Source: Trachythela sp. YZ-2020 (lineage: Eukaryota > Cnidaria > Anthozoa > Malacalcyonacea > Clavulariidae). Taken from it: DNA of 64,000 nucleotides. The stretch is taken from NCBI GenBank assembly GCA_016169945.1, contig JADLSH010000282.1, positions 2,491,118-2,555,117 on the forward strand, read 5' to 3'. A program made the translations under genes and the position numbers. This document shows positions 43,863-54,588 of this stretch, in pieces (the first letter of the stretch is position 1; every line of letters begins with the position of its first letter). A model generated the notes under the pieces. It was not told where the DNA came from. It ran no database searches and was given only the letters and a program-made list of their open reading frames with translations.

Positions 43863-44475
43863 TGGTATTTTTCAGCGAATACCATGCCCCGGGCAACTTG
43901 TACCCTGAGTCGTTTCCCCGGGGCATGGTATTTGAGTCGAATACCATGCTTGAGTGGGGAATTTGACTTTTGAATACCCCGCTCGTCCCCAGGCGTCGTC
44001 TAATTTCATGCCTGTTCTAGCATAGCATCTAGTACAAGTAAAACCATACAAGGTTCAGTATAATATATCATTTATAGACCTTTCACTTGGGGTATTCCCA
44101 AAAAATTACCCTTTGGGATGAAATATCCCTCTGGGTTCGTGGTATTTTTCAGCGAATACCATGCTCCGGGCAACTTGTACCCTGAGTCGTTTCCCCGGGG
44201 CATGGTATTCGAGTTGAATACCACGCTTGAGCGCGGAATTCGACTTTTGAATATCCCGCTCGTCCCCAGGCCGTCGTCTAATTTCATAGCCTGTTTTCTA
44301 GCATCGAGTACAAGTAAACCATACAAGGTTCGGTACAATATATCATTTATCGACCTTTCACTTGGGGTATTCCCGAAAAATTACCCTTTGGGATGAAATT
44401 TCCCTCTGGCTTTGCCCTCGGAATATTTCATCCCTCAGGGTAATTTTTTGTGGAATACCCCTCGCTCCAGGTCTA
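43863..44475. repeat. 277-bp tandem duplication plus foldback tail
   Basis: Copy 1 (43863-44139) and copy 2 (44140-44416) both run from TGGTATTTTTCAGCGAATAC through GGGTATTCCC-type sequence to TCCCTCTGG. In each, AATACCATGCCCCGGG pairs with CCCCGGGGCATGGTATT. After copy 2, the segment to about 44475 is the inverse of the preceding GGGGTATTCCCGAAAAATTACCC. This is most likely a foldback transposon that duplicated in tandem. Confidence 0.78.
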
Positions 44476-44559
44476 TAACTGATAAATATATATATATATT
44501 ATTATAAATATTGTATTAGTAACACTGTTGTAAGCTTGATTATATCCTTTTTCATCATG

Positions 44560-44816
44560 TTCAGTGGCGGAGTGGTCAAATCCATAAGCTTTCACCTCTG
44601 AGTAGTGGGTTCGATTCTCGGCTGCGGTCGCTTTTACTTTTCTCATGTGAAAAGAGCAAGTAATCGCTCTGCCAAAAGTTGCAGGCTTTCTCCCGGCACT
44701 CCGGTTTCCTACCACAGGAAAAGTTGACATGGAAGCACTATCATAATTGTTGTTACAAATATATAGCTATAATGTAGTAGGGAGTGAGCTGAATAATGTA
44801 ATGTATGTATGTATTT
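44560..44816 (+). mobile_element. tRNA-derived SINE
   Basis: The head resembles a type-2 tRNA: A-box-like GTGGCGGAGTGGTCA near 44564 and B-box GGGTTCGATTC near 44606. A body with CTCCCGGCACTCCGGTTTCC and ACAGGAAAAGTTGACA follows, and an ATGTATGTATGTA tail at 44801-44813. Pol III promoter boxes would be internal. It sits directly before the acceptor of the last piggyBac exon. Confidence 0.72.
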
Positions 44817-44820
44817 TTAG

Positions 44821-45050
44821 AAAATGGCAAGAGAAAATTCTAAAATAATCTGTTTTGACGATGTTTTTGAGAGCATCTTGAATGGAAATGAGTTTGGACA
44901 TTGGCCAAACCCCACCAAAGGATTGGAAGTCACAGTCGGTGTCGCTATTGCAAAGATGGGTTCTCCAAAATCTTTTGCAGCAAATGTAAAATTTGTCTCT
45001 GCTTGAGAGAGGGGAAAAACTGTTTTCTGGACTACCATAATTGTAAATAA
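44821..45050 (+). pseudogene. piggyBac transposase C-terminal Cys-rich exon
   Basis: After GTATTTTTAG (44820) the frame from 44824 reads MARENSKIICFDDVFES to GHWPNPTKG. A one-base shift near 44915-44940 leads into CRYCKDGFSKIFCSKCKICL and CFLDYHNCK, ending at TAA 45048-45050. This matches the C-terminal cysteine-rich domain of piggyBac transposases (paired CxxC motifs and a final CFxxYH), which binds the transposon ends. The catalytic DDD part is not seen upstream. Confidence 0.68.
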
Positions 45051-45300
45051 TTTTTACTGAACTTTTGAACTTGAACTTTTTTCTATATTTATATCTAATA
45101 TTGCAAATATATATATAACTTTTTATTATACTTTTTATATATACTATAATACTGTATACTATTTAATTCAAGGAAAATGCATATACATCTGGAGAAAGAT
45201 AAATTTTGATTGTGGTGTGATAAAACCAACAAAAAATCTGCTGGTTTTTCAAGAAAATATATTGTCTAGTTTTTGTATCTTTTTTACCCTTTCGCAGCAA

Positions 45301-45318
45301 TGTAGCATATCTGCTACA
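45301..45318. promoter_or_regulatory. 18-bp palindrome, copy 3
   Basis: TGTAGCATATCTGCTACA, one mismatch. It is preceded by TTTTTACCCTTTCGCAGCAA, which mimics the element's left end. It may mark a second, nested end, with the 45437-45450 inverse end as its partner. Confidence 0.65.
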
Positions 45319-45459
45319 AATTATTTACCCCCCTAAAATTTGAAGGAGATTTTTTTTTTCTTTTGAATTGGATTTCTAGGTTCATATGTAGGTTAATTTT
45401 GCAAGAAAATATTTTTTTTATTTGAAATTAAATATTTGCCACTTAAAGGGTAAAAAGTA

Positions 45460-47690
45460 TTGACTAAGAAATTTCGAGTAAATACGGAGCCCAGAATGCA
45501 GGGAATGGCATTTCCGCGCTTAAAATTTCAAAATTAGTATATTGGTGCTTTTGTTGGGAGCAAGCGATTGGCAATAATTTCATGTGGAATGGGTTAGTCT
45601 CGCAAAATGTTCGTTCTGCAATTAATAGATCTAAAAATGATTGCGGCAAAATATACAATGTGTTTATTCTGTTATGTGTTCATTTCGACGACTTAATTCA
45701 CTGTGAATAGCTATAATAATTTATACTAACACAAAATTTCATCCATATATAAGCCCTCCATGCATGAAGCCAATTAAAAAATGCTTAAGAATTAACATAA
45801 GCCCTGAGATCTACGGTGTATGTTATTTATGTCTATTGTTGAGAAAAAAAATGTCAAGATTTTAAATCGTTTCTTCTAATATACAAAAATATTTTGAAAT
45901 AAGAGATAAAGGCATAATCCAACGAACTGATGCCAACCCACGAGGTATATTGTTATAATTCTAAAATAACTAATTGCATGAAATATTCAATTATTGAACA
46001 CATACAAAACATGAATTTTAGAAATAGTGTTTTCTATACCATTAAGAATGTGTTAAATAATATTGAAACTTTCTTTATGAATTCTTATTTTCGTTTCTTT
46101 AATCGAAACAAAATGAGTAAAAAACGTGTCCACGACAGCATGGACATCTTCGAAAAAGAGTCAAGCTTGTGTTTATTGGGACATAAAACTTGAGAAAATA
46201 GTAGAAAGCGGCAAAGATGCGAAAAAATGCCCGAAAAAGGGCGCGAAAAAGGTGCGTGAAAATATTGCGCGAAAAAGAAGGCGCAATAAAAGGCGCATAT
46301 AAAAAAAATAATGCCCTGAATTTCGCAGTTCGCGGAATTACATCTAATTGTGGTTAAAGTTCTATTATTGTTTCCCTGTAGATAGAAGGTATCGATTGAT
46401 GCAAAAAGTTGTTAATTTTAAATGATCATGCTTTTATGCTAAATAATGTTTTTTTCTGGTTACCGCAAGAAACATCCAGGAATTTGTAGAATGGGAATAT
46501 TGGTTCAAATACTGTTAAACTGCAAAGAATACAGCATACTTGAATAGTTCATTTCAATATACGTTCTTTTAGGATAACAAAATTTTAGCGAAGGATTTGT
46601 TAATGAAGCATAAACCTCGTATATTTGACCAGTCAAAGTCTTGTTAAAGGCTAGACAGTCCTGTCAATGATGTTGATGTATTTCCGTTGGTTAAGCCAGG
46701 ACTGTAGTGGAAGGGGAGCATCCACTGTTATTGTCAACTGTAACAATTTTTTAAATCAATGTCTATTTGGGGAGGGGCTGAGACCCCTATTATTTCTGAA
46801 AATGTCGCGGTCTTTACCTAGAAAGTTCATTGGAATTTCAGTCTTGAAAATTCAGCCATTTCGAACGAAAATGATTTAAACAATCTCTACTTGATCACTT
46901 TGATCCTATTATTTGATAATTTAGCTGGCTCCAACATGATTTTTACAAAAATTAACGATGTGAAAATGTTTTACCGGGAATCAAACTCAAAATCTGAGAC
47001 AGATATAGATATAACACCGCCTTTGCTCTCGATACGAAGGCATTTAGTCAGGTGGCTTAACGAGTAAGTGCTATACTGGTCGGATAAAAGCACCAAACTT
47101 TTCTCATACCTTCAACCGGTTATCAAGTTTGAATTATGATAAGAGCCCTGAATTTATTTGGTTTGAAGCTTTTTCAAGAGGTGTTTTGTATTTTTACCAA
47201 TATATTTCCAGTCCAAATTGAATCATCCCAGCGACAGACGTATATGGAAGAAGGCTTATAGCCATTACCAATTTCTGAATCGGACGATAGGCGATCTCTC
47301 GGCCAATTTCGATAACACCATTAAGTAAAATACTCGAGAGATCTGTTTCTAACCAGATGTACGAATATCATCTCCCTGATAACTCGCTGTTGTCCAAATA
47401 TCAGTCAGAATTTTTCGTAAGAATTCAACTTTGACCACACTGATACAAATTTGCGATAAATGATATGGAAATGTGTACTATATAATGGTATAGGCCTATA
47501 TAGAACGGCGTTGTTTCACTGCCTGGATATTCCTAAAACCTTTGTTTCGAATATTAAACTAAATTGCCATAAAATAAGTCTTATACAGCAAACCGACAAC
47601 ACGTTTGCATCATCAAAGACCGTATATCATCTTATAAAAAGATTATTTGCGGTGTACCTATATAGCGGATCAATTTTACCACACTAATAT
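45460..47690. other. non-coding stretch
   Basis: No supported gene. 46200-46300 has repeated GCGCGAAAAAG-type purine strings. Open frames at 45930-46193, 46667-46879 and 47460-47687 have no recognisable domains. Confidence 0.5.
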
Positions 47691-48128
47691 TCTTTCTCTA
47701 TATATGAAAAATTTACCAGAATTTTCACAATTATAGATTTGAAAATAGCAATACTGATTTAGCTTTCCCAAAACAGAGAATAAAGTTATTAAAAAGAGTT
47801 TTAAATGCAGCGGGGAATAAGTTTGGAATAGCCTTCCTCAGAAAGCAAAAACATTTCAATCATTACTCGTTTAAGACGAATATTAATATCATAATAATTG
47901 ATTATAGTAACTGATGTTTAATGGGTCACACCAAATATACTCCGAAATTGTGTTTCAACTTATCCAGTTCTTTTTTCTGTATATGTTAGTTAATTTGTAA
48001 TTTTGTTAGTGTCGAAGGTTGTATAAGTCTATTTCTATATCTGACGCCCCTCATTGGAAACCAACGTTACGTTGATCAGGCTAGCTAGTATCTTTAAATA
48101 AAGGTTACATACATACACATACATACAT
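47690..48128 (+). mobile_element. 5'-truncated LINE 3' end
   Basis: The plus strand reads ENSNTDLAFPKQRIKLLKRV and then, after a frame change, NSLPQKAKTFQSLLV, the common end of CR1-type ORF2. A 3' UTR follows with CCCCTCATTGGAAACCAACG and AAATAAAGGTTACATACATA, and a (CATA)n tail to about 48128. Confidence 0.75.
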
Positions 48129-49867
48129 GCGGGAAATGGACGATTTCACTGAAAACTATTTCTAAAAGGGAGAAAAATGCTATTTCGATACACTATAAGT
48201 CGCATTATATAAGCTTGTGGAAAATGAATGAAACACAAAATGCGCAAGCGCAATTCCATTATCTCAGAATTTCAATGTCAAATTTCTCTTGATTTATATA
48301 TCATACACAGGTAAGAAACGCCTCAATTTTGTTGCTTTCTCAAGCTATTTATTCTGGTGCAAATCCATTTTACTGTACCCGAGCTGTTAGAATGTAATAT
48401 AAATTTAGTGGCTTGAATTCAGTCTAATAAAGCATGTGCTGTTTCCGGAATAAAATTAACCAGTTAACAAAGTTAGCCGTAACGATGGCAATTTCATTGG
48501 CTCTGTGTTCAGATAATACAGGACCTCTGCACAATTTGAGCATCCTAAAGAATCTCTACAATTAGCTAGTACCGCCCAATAAAGAAGTGATCTGCAATAC
48601 TAGAAGATAGAGAAACAAAGTGCATCATAAAAAATAGACGCTCTACGCGGTCTTGTCCCTTTCATCTTTTAAAAAAGTTAATCTTGCTCCAACGCTGTCC
48701 AAAACCATTCCAGTAGGACAGATAATATAATAAGTCATCATAAAATATTGTTACGTAAACAAAAAATGACAATGTGAATTGTTTCATATTGTTTCAAAGA
48801 ATAAGGTTTCGCTCAAATGTGGCCAATAGCTACTGTGTAATATAAATATATAGAAATCCTTCTTTATAATACCTAGTTAAAACCTAATGTATCTGAGCTT
48901 TCGTCGTCTACGTCGTTATCAGAAACAGTGTTTAAGAGTTTGGAAAATGCCTTAATATATGTCCTAGTCAAGATTAAAATTAGTGGAGTGTGATAAAACA
49001 ATACAATTAGAATGAAAGGTCTGACCGGCGGCGACGAACCTGACCCAGTAAATCTATAAGTTTGAAAGAAGCCATCCATATCATCAAAAGAAAACCATCC
49101 ATGAACTCTGGGGAGGAATGCAATGAACTATTAGACCTTTCATTCTAATTGTACTCTTTATCGCACTCCACAAATTTTAATATCGCATGCTACTTTATAC
49201 GTTTCAACGAATGTTTTAACAGAGTAGATTTGCTAGTTCTAAATTTGTTGTGTTATCAGTACATGCCTGCGAGGGGAGAATCATCGCACATCCTCGAAGT
49301 CGGTTTAAACCTAAGACTGTTCAAATGGCATATAAGCATGCAGTTATATCAGTAAGTTTGCACTACGTCTGAGTCAAAAGCCTCCAAGTATATAAATTTC
49401 AACAACCGTAATCAGAAATTTGTTGACCACCTAACTTTTCTTAGTTGCTATTTCATGTGTTACCACACCTAAATAGAAAACAATATTTTTGCATTTCTTA
49501 AAGCTCCATTCTTCGTCGATTAAGCAGCAGTGAAAAACGTGAAAAATACTTGCAAAAGTCGAGAAAGAATAAATTGAAATGCAGCCAGAAATTCAGGTTA
49601 CGATAAATTATACTGAAAAAAGATGCGAAAAGCCGGTGAACGAAATATTTAAAAATTTCAAAAACTGATAAATGCATGGTCGGGGAGAATAAGGCGTGAT
49701 AAGAGGACGTGAAGAATGGTCCGAAAAAAGGCACAAAATTATGCGCGACAAATACGCACGGAGGCGCAACAAAAGGACGAGTAATGATGTTATGTCTGTT
49801 TCGTACCTCAATACGCAATAATAAAATCGAACCAGATCGCGAAAAGCCTCCCCCGAGTACCTGAGTT
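48129..49867. other. non-coding stretch
   Basis: No supported gene. An inverted repeat lies at 48969-49184. Overlapping minus-strand open frames at 49498-49818 lack domains. Confidence 0.5.
48969..49184. repeat. inverted repeat, about 54-bp arms
   Basis: The left arm 48969-49022 (TTAGTGGAGTGTGATAAA...AATTAGAATGAAAGGTCT) pairs with 49132-49184 (AGACCTTTCATTCTAATT...). A few mismatches are present; the loop is about 109 bp and GC-richer (GACCGGCGGCGACGAACC). A MITE is possible. Confidence 0.78.
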
Positions 49868-49938
49868 CTTGGTGGCGCAGTTGGTTAGCGCGCTTATCTA
49901 GAAACTAAGAGGTCGAGAGTAGATATACACATACATAC
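49868..49938 (+). mobile_element. truncated tRNA-derived SINE or tRNA remnant
   Basis: TGGTGGCGCAGTTGGTTAGC is an A-box-bearing tRNA D-arm sequence, followed by an anticodon-arm-like stretch and a damaged B box (AGGTCGAGAG). It passes straight into an ACACATACATACAG tail. The acceptor stem cannot form, so it is not a working tRNA gene. Confidence 0.55.
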
Positions 49939-50130
49939 AGGGACGGAAGTAATTAGTATGCAAGCCGCCATATTGGAAAGTGACGTACCCTCTGAGGTAG
50001 CGCAACCTGGAGGTGACGTACCCTTTGAACCGATTATTAGTATTCATACGTCACGCCCGGAAGTAAGAATAATAATGAGGTGACGTACCCTCTGAGTTGT
50101 GAAAAAGTTTCGCACGACGCTGTACGGAAT

Positions 50131-50190
50131 GTTTGTCGTCAGTAGAGAGAAATAAATAACAGCAGAGAGTTTTGTGTTTGATTTTACTTA
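50131..50190. repeat. direct repeat shared with 51329-51390
   Basis: GTCGTCAGTAGAGAGAAATA...CAGCAGAGAG recurs at 51329 as GTCGTCAACAGAGAGAAAAT...TAGCAGAGAG. The second copy lies between the divergent zinc-finger and ATPase genes, where a shared promoter would be expected. The first lies beyond the 3' end of the inverted ATPase copy. Confidence 0.65.
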
Positions 50191-50250
50191 AATTACACAC
50201 AACAATTTAAATGTTTCTTCTAATAAGAAAGTCGTTTTATAGTCTTGGCT

Positions 50251-50512
50251 TTATTGTTCGATAGCCATGGTTTCTTTAACAAAGACTCGGACCATAGGCT
50301 CGTCTTCTTGCAGATTCACCCACTTCATACGACCTGTAGCTTGGCGTCTTATTTTGACAGGCCAATAATGTTCGTCGTTGATGTGGACACCCGGATGGCT
50401 AGGATCAACACTATTGTGGGATGACTTATACATCTCTATGATAGCATGCATATCCTTCGGGAATGACACGAACGGTATCGGCTCTTGTGAACCAAGCTGC
50501 ATTACTTTTGCA
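50251..50512 (-). pseudogene. Polinton packaging ATPase, C-terminal inverted copy
   Basis: About 83 residues (HAIIEMYKSSHNSVDPSHPG, ATGRMKWVNLQEDEP, VFVKETMAIEQ) match the end of the plus-strand ATPase at about 53665-53863, with around 80 percent identity by eye. This copy keeps a sense codon where the other has TGA. It is cut off upstream near 50512. Confidence 0.78.
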
Positions 50513-50744
50513 TGTCTGTCTATATCAGAACTTTGCCGAACAGTATTCTATTGACCCAGGCAGCATTCCAGAAAAAACAATTACCAAATTTACAGACTAG
50601 TTATTGGGAGATTTGCTTTGAACTTTTGTGTTTACATTCAATAAGCGATTTTGGTAAAATTGTGCAATACGTTAGCTACGTTAAAAGAGTTGCTTCGTTA
50701 AAACACATTATTAAGCTTTACAAACAAATACGACCACTATTTTT
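50513..50744. other. unassigned Polinton-internal stretch
   Basis: An open plus-strand frame of 78 codons (50512-50748) has no ATG start and no recognisable domain. The stretch may be spacer between the inverted ATPase end and the zinc-finger gene. Confidence 0.4.
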
Positions 50745-51265
50745 TTAGGCTGGTTGCAATATACATGAATTGTAATGCCAATGACAAAGTTGGAAATTAA
50801 ACTGCACAAGCGCATCCTTTGTCTTCTTTATTTTTCTATGTACGGGATCTTTCTTTAGTTGTTTCATCCAAAGGAGACGTTGCATATAAATATTTTCAAG
50901 TTCCTTCTGGAGTTCAGGCAGAATATTGGTATAAGCTTTGTCTTTAGCAGATTGCTCATCAAGACCGCTGTTTACAAGGCTCTCTTTCATTTCCTCAAAA
51001 GCTGTATTACGTCTTTGCTTTGCTCTTCTACCAAAGGCATCCAAGGATCCTCAGTGTCTGACTCATTTTCTCCTTCAGACTCGTCGACTGTTTCCATTGA
51101 GCTCTCAGAATAATAATTTGCATTTGTTGAATCATCGTCTTCGGAATCCATTATCGGACTTTCTGTTTCTGACATCTCCTGATCCCGTAGTGGACAGTAT
51201 TCCATTTCGTGTCTGCGTAGATTGTAACCGCGGCTAAATTGTTTTCCGCAAAATTTGCAGCTCAT
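50745..51265 (-). pseudogene. Polinton-associated C2H2-type zinc-finger protein
   Basis: From ATG 51265: MSCKFCGKQFSRGYNLRRHE ending in a Cys (C2HC finger), then a long acidic Ser/Glu/Asp stretch, then DPWMPLVEE. A frameshift near 51030 separates this from AKQRRNTAFEEMKESLVNSG, AYTNILPELQKELENIY and WMKQLKKDPVHRK. I associate this layout (finger, acidic linker, DPWxPLV, helical domain) with an uncharacterised Polinton gene. Its role is unknown. It is divergent from the ATPase, 270 bp apart. Confidence 0.62.
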
Positions 51266-51396
51266 TCCGTTACCACTGACTGTCCAGAAATGACTTGCTA
51301 TTGAGCAGAACGGCACTTTTATGAGCATGTCGTCAACAGAGAGAAAATAAAGAATAGCAGAGAGTTAGTTTTATCTTTTATTTTACTTCCTTTCCT

Positions 51397-51474
51397 GCCT
51401 GTTTGGCCTTTTTGGCCTGTTTGGCCTGTTTGGCTTGTTTGGCCTGCTTGGCTTGTTTGGCCTGTTAGACCTGT
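51397..51474. repeat. 9-bp minisatellite GGCCTGTTT
   Basis: About eight units of (T/G)GGC(C/T)TGTTT run between the two divergent Polinton genes. On the minus strand it reads as a collagen-like GQT repeat, probably without meaning as no start or context supports translation. Confidence 0.8.
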
Positions 51475-51536
51475 GAAAAAAAAACAAAAGATCAGGAGAA
51501 AACAAATCATTTGCATCCGTTCTTCGAGTTGCAAAC

Positions 51537-53863
51537 ATGGCTAAGCGAGTTTGTCGTGATTGTCCTGTTCCCGATTGCGGTGCGAAATATCTCGTACGAT
51601 TGGCGAGTCATCTCGCGGATGTACATTTGCTAGATATTAACCAAAGAAGAAAGTACTTGCAAGAAGCCAAACTTCTGCCGAAAGTAAAATTTGTTGTATA
51701 CAAAGCAAATGAAAACAATTTATCGCAGCAGCAAGACAGAGTGTATGAATTGTCAGAACCAAAGGGACAACACGTTCTTAAGCAAGCCCAGGTGTCATCA
51801 TGGCAATATCAATCTCCATATACGGACCCCGAAAAGCCAGGAGAAAAACGTGTAAGCCGAAGTGCACACTTATTGCCAGCTAAGAAACCAAAAGCAATAC
51901 AAGCTAAAGCATCTTTGACCATCAAACCCTATTCGGAATTCAACTTCCGCCATAAATTTTCGCTATTGGTCGTGGGTCCGAGTCGAAGTGGAAAGACGTA
52001 TTTTGTCCAACAAATTTTGGAAAACAATCGTATCGTGTAAGAACATTTAACATTTAACATTTAATCATTTATATGGCGCAATTTTCATCTGGGTATGTTC
52101 AAATGCGCCGAAGCTGTATTACAATATATATAAAAAATAATATATATCCCTATAAAAATATATCCGTAATTTAAAAAAGCAGATCTAAATAAGAAAGTCT
52201 TAAGTTTAGTCTTAAAACAGTCAAGCGACGTGGCATGCCTGATATCCGCAGGCAATATGTTCCATAGTTTAGGTGAAGCCGAAGCAAATGCTCTGTCACC
52301 CAACGTAGCAAATTGTCTTCACTGTTGGCGGTTTCAAAAGTAGACTGCCATTTGATCGAAGATTGTATTTAGAGGATTGTTTGATGTTTAACAATTCCTT
52401 GACGTATCCAGGAGTCATATCATGTAATGCTTTGAAGGTTATAACGAGAATCTTGAAATCAATCCGATCTTTAACAGGAAGCCAATGGAGATCAACAACC
52501 AATGGAGATCAACAATGGTGAAATATGGCAAAATTTCGAAGCGTTGCAGATCAGTCTTGCAGCAGCATTTTGTATTCTCTGAAGTTTACTCATTTGGGTT
52601 ATTGGAAAGCCAAACAAAAGACTGTTACAATAGTCCAGTCGACTTGAAACAAAAGCATGAACAAGTGATTCAATAGACTCACGCGATAGGAATTTTAGAA
52701 TTCGTCGAATGTTATACAAATGATAGAACCCTGATGAACAAAGTTTCCCAACATGATTGGTCATGGTCATTTTTGAATCGAACCAAGACCCAAGATTCTT
52801 AACAACAGAAGCAGATATAATCTGATTATCCCCAATGGTAATATGCGAGATATCAACCTTACTTAGTTGTTGTCGAGTGCCAATTATCAAGAATTCTGTC
52901 TTACTGTCATTCAGTAAAAGTTTATCAGATGTCATCCAATTTCGTATGTCCAAAATACATGCTTCCATAGCTGCAATGGCTTCCTGCTGTTGAGTAGTAT
53001 TCAACAGCATTCGTTGGTGCTACAACCAGTGGCAAGAATGTTATGACGTCTTGAAAAAGTCTCTCGGAAAAAGCATCCGGTTTGAGAGAAGTGTGCCCGT
53101 GCTGTCTGAGAACATGAGCGAGATTGATACGCGGTACATCATCCTGGACGATTTGATGGCTGGAGCGACAGACAGTCCTGCGGTATCTCGCTTGTTTACC
53201 CAAGGCCGCCATCCAAACGCGAGCGTTATCTTATTGCTTCAAAACATGTTTCCAAAGGGGAAATATAATACGGATATCAGCCGAAATGCCCAATATCCGG
53301 CTCTCTTCCGAAGTCCAAGCGATAGGAAACAAATTGGAATTGTTGGAGAGCGCATGTCTGATAAGAATAGAGACCGCTTCAAGACTGCCTATTACAAAGA
53401 GACCGAAAAACCGTTTGGATGCTTATTGGTGGATAACAAGCCTGACACACCCACCGATAAGCAAGTTCTTGGGGACCTATTTGGCGAATGCCATGTTTAT
53501 CCCTTCACCACCCAAACTAAAGTGACTACACCCACACCTGTCTCTGGCGTCGAACCCAAGCCTGGAAGAAAACAACCTACGTATATTACCTGGTCGGATG
53601 CAACTATCCCCGAGTGGCTAAACTACACCGACAAAGCCGATCGCATTCGAGTCATTCCCGAAGGATATGCTATCATAGAGATGTATAAAACATCGCATAA
53701 TAGTGTTGATCCTAGCCGTCCGGGTGTCTTAATCAACGACGAAAATCATTGGCCTGTCAAAATAAAGCACCTAGCTACAGGTCGTATGAAGTGGGTGAAT
53801 CTGCACGAAGACGAGCCTACGGTCTGAGCCTTTGTTAAAGAAACCCTGGCTATCGAACAATAA
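51537..53863 (+). pseudogene. Polinton packaging ATPase (FtsK/HerA, A32-like), split by LINE
   Basis: From ATG 51537 the N terminus carries a zinc-finger-like motif (CPVPDCGAKYLVRLASHLAD, then VH). At about residues 142-160 is Walker A, LLVVGPSRSGKTYFVQQIL. The frame is then interrupted by a LINE (about 52042-53012). It resumes with NQWQECYDVLKKSLGKS, Walker B (TRYIILDDLMAG), SRLFTQGRHPNASVILLLQN (sensor-like) and a C-terminal domain ending AFVKETLAIEQ at TAA 53861-53863. A TGA at 53825-53827 replaces a sense codon found in the inverted copy. In Polintons this motor is thought to pump DNA into capsids. It is dead here. Confidence 0.82.
52042..53012 (-). mobile_element. 5'-truncated LINE inserted in the Polinton ATPase
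   Basis: The minus strand encodes the RT C-terminal part: MEACILDIRNWMTSDKLLLN (NDSKTEFL block), VKNLGSWFDSKMTM, SRLDYCNSLLFGFP, LHWLPVKDRIDFKILVITFK, then AFASASPKLWNILPADIR to the end, in three frames. The 3' tail is a short TTAAATG repeat (three copies near 52045-52065). The catalytic FADD region is lost. Endonuclease-RT LINEs commonly insert as such truncated copies. Confidence 0.88.
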
Positions 53864-54200
53864 AGCCAAAACTTATTAAGAGAATCATTTAAATTGTTGT
53901 GTGTAATTGCTGCCGAGCCGGAGCGAGGCAACACACTATTCTTGACGTGCGAGGGTTTCTCCAGAGTTCACTCGACGCAGTCCTTTGCGCGATCTATATA
54001 TTGTCGACGTCTTGATCTTGCGTCGGTATAGACGGAAAGATGTCACTTTTCCGGGGGGGAATAATTAAGCTTTAAGTACATTTTTGAATTGAGGGGGTGG
54101 TGACTGACTAGAAATGCGGTCTCATATGTCCGTATTTGGTTCCTATAACCATATTTGGTGCGCCACATGGAAATTTTGGAACTTCGTGCATTCTTTTCAT

Positions 54201-54588
54201 TAGAGACCTTACGATGTAAGACGGCAACGCGAACGACGACGGCCAAAAGAAACTGCTTCAAATAAATCAATTAAATAAAACTTGTCGTGTATTATCAATC
54301 GTATGAATTCACTTCAGTTTGTGGAAGTTGAGATAAGCGCTTTTTGGTTTAGAAGATTTCTACTTCAGTACTGAGCCAATTTGCTGAGTACCACTGCTCG
54401 CGTCTTGAAATACAGACGTTGAACACAAGACGTAAAAATCTGTAGTTTACCGTTGTAAACAGAGCGAGGATGACGTCTAAAACTCCCGTGGGATTTTAAT
54501 TATTCATTTCTATTCTAAAATACCATAAATTTCATTGTACTTATAGCCGTCGTCGTCACGTTGCCGTCTTGAAATCGTAAGGTCTCTA
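54201..54588. mobile_element. 388-bp MITE with TAGAGACCTTACGAT ends
   Basis: TAGAGACCTTACGATGTAAG at the left is inverted at the right (...AATCGTAAGGTCTCTA). The arms continue through ACGGCAACG and GACGACGACGGC for about 45 bp. The interior is non-coding. Confidence 0.82.

Larger units (their letters stand above)
43220..45450 (+). mobile_element. piggyBac-type element, internally rearranged
   Basis: The left end CCCTTTAGGTGGCA (43220) follows a TTAA (43216-43219). The right end TGCCACTTAAAGGG (45437-45450) is its inverse with one mismatch, but the right TTAA has decayed to TAAA. Near the left end is an 18-bp palindrome that recurs twice. Inside are a 277-bp tandem duplication, a SINE and the last transposase exon. 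The main catalytic domain is absent, so the copy is defective. Confidence 0.65.
49940..53912. mobile_element. Maverick/Polinton fragment, rearranged
   Basis: Three Polinton-type genes are recognisable: a packaging ATPase (51537-53863, plus), a C2H2 zinc-finger gene (51265-50745, minus), and a second inverted copy of the ATPase 3' end (50512-50251, minus). GTGACGTACCCTCTGA-like motifs occur three times at 49980-50095. The segment from GGCTATCGAACAATAAAGCC outward to GTGTGTAATT is shared in inverse orientation by both ATPase ends (about 50190-50270 and 53849-53911). No polymerase, integrase or capsid gene is present. Limits are approximate. Confidence 0.72.

Noticed and set aside
45930..46193. 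87-codon plus-strand open frame
   Set aside because: AT-rich composition, no domain, no splice or promoter context.
49498..49818. Two overlapping minus-strand open frames rich in Phe/Leu
   Set aside because: Composition fits chance reading of A-rich DNA; neither resembles a known protein.
49868..49938. Functional tRNA gene
   Set aside because: A-box is good but the acceptor stem and a proper T-loop are missing and the sequence passes into a SINE-type tail.
51319..51534. Collagen-like protein encoded by the GGCCTGTTT repeat
   Set aside because: The GQT repeat is a by-product of a 9-bp minisatellite between two divergent genes.
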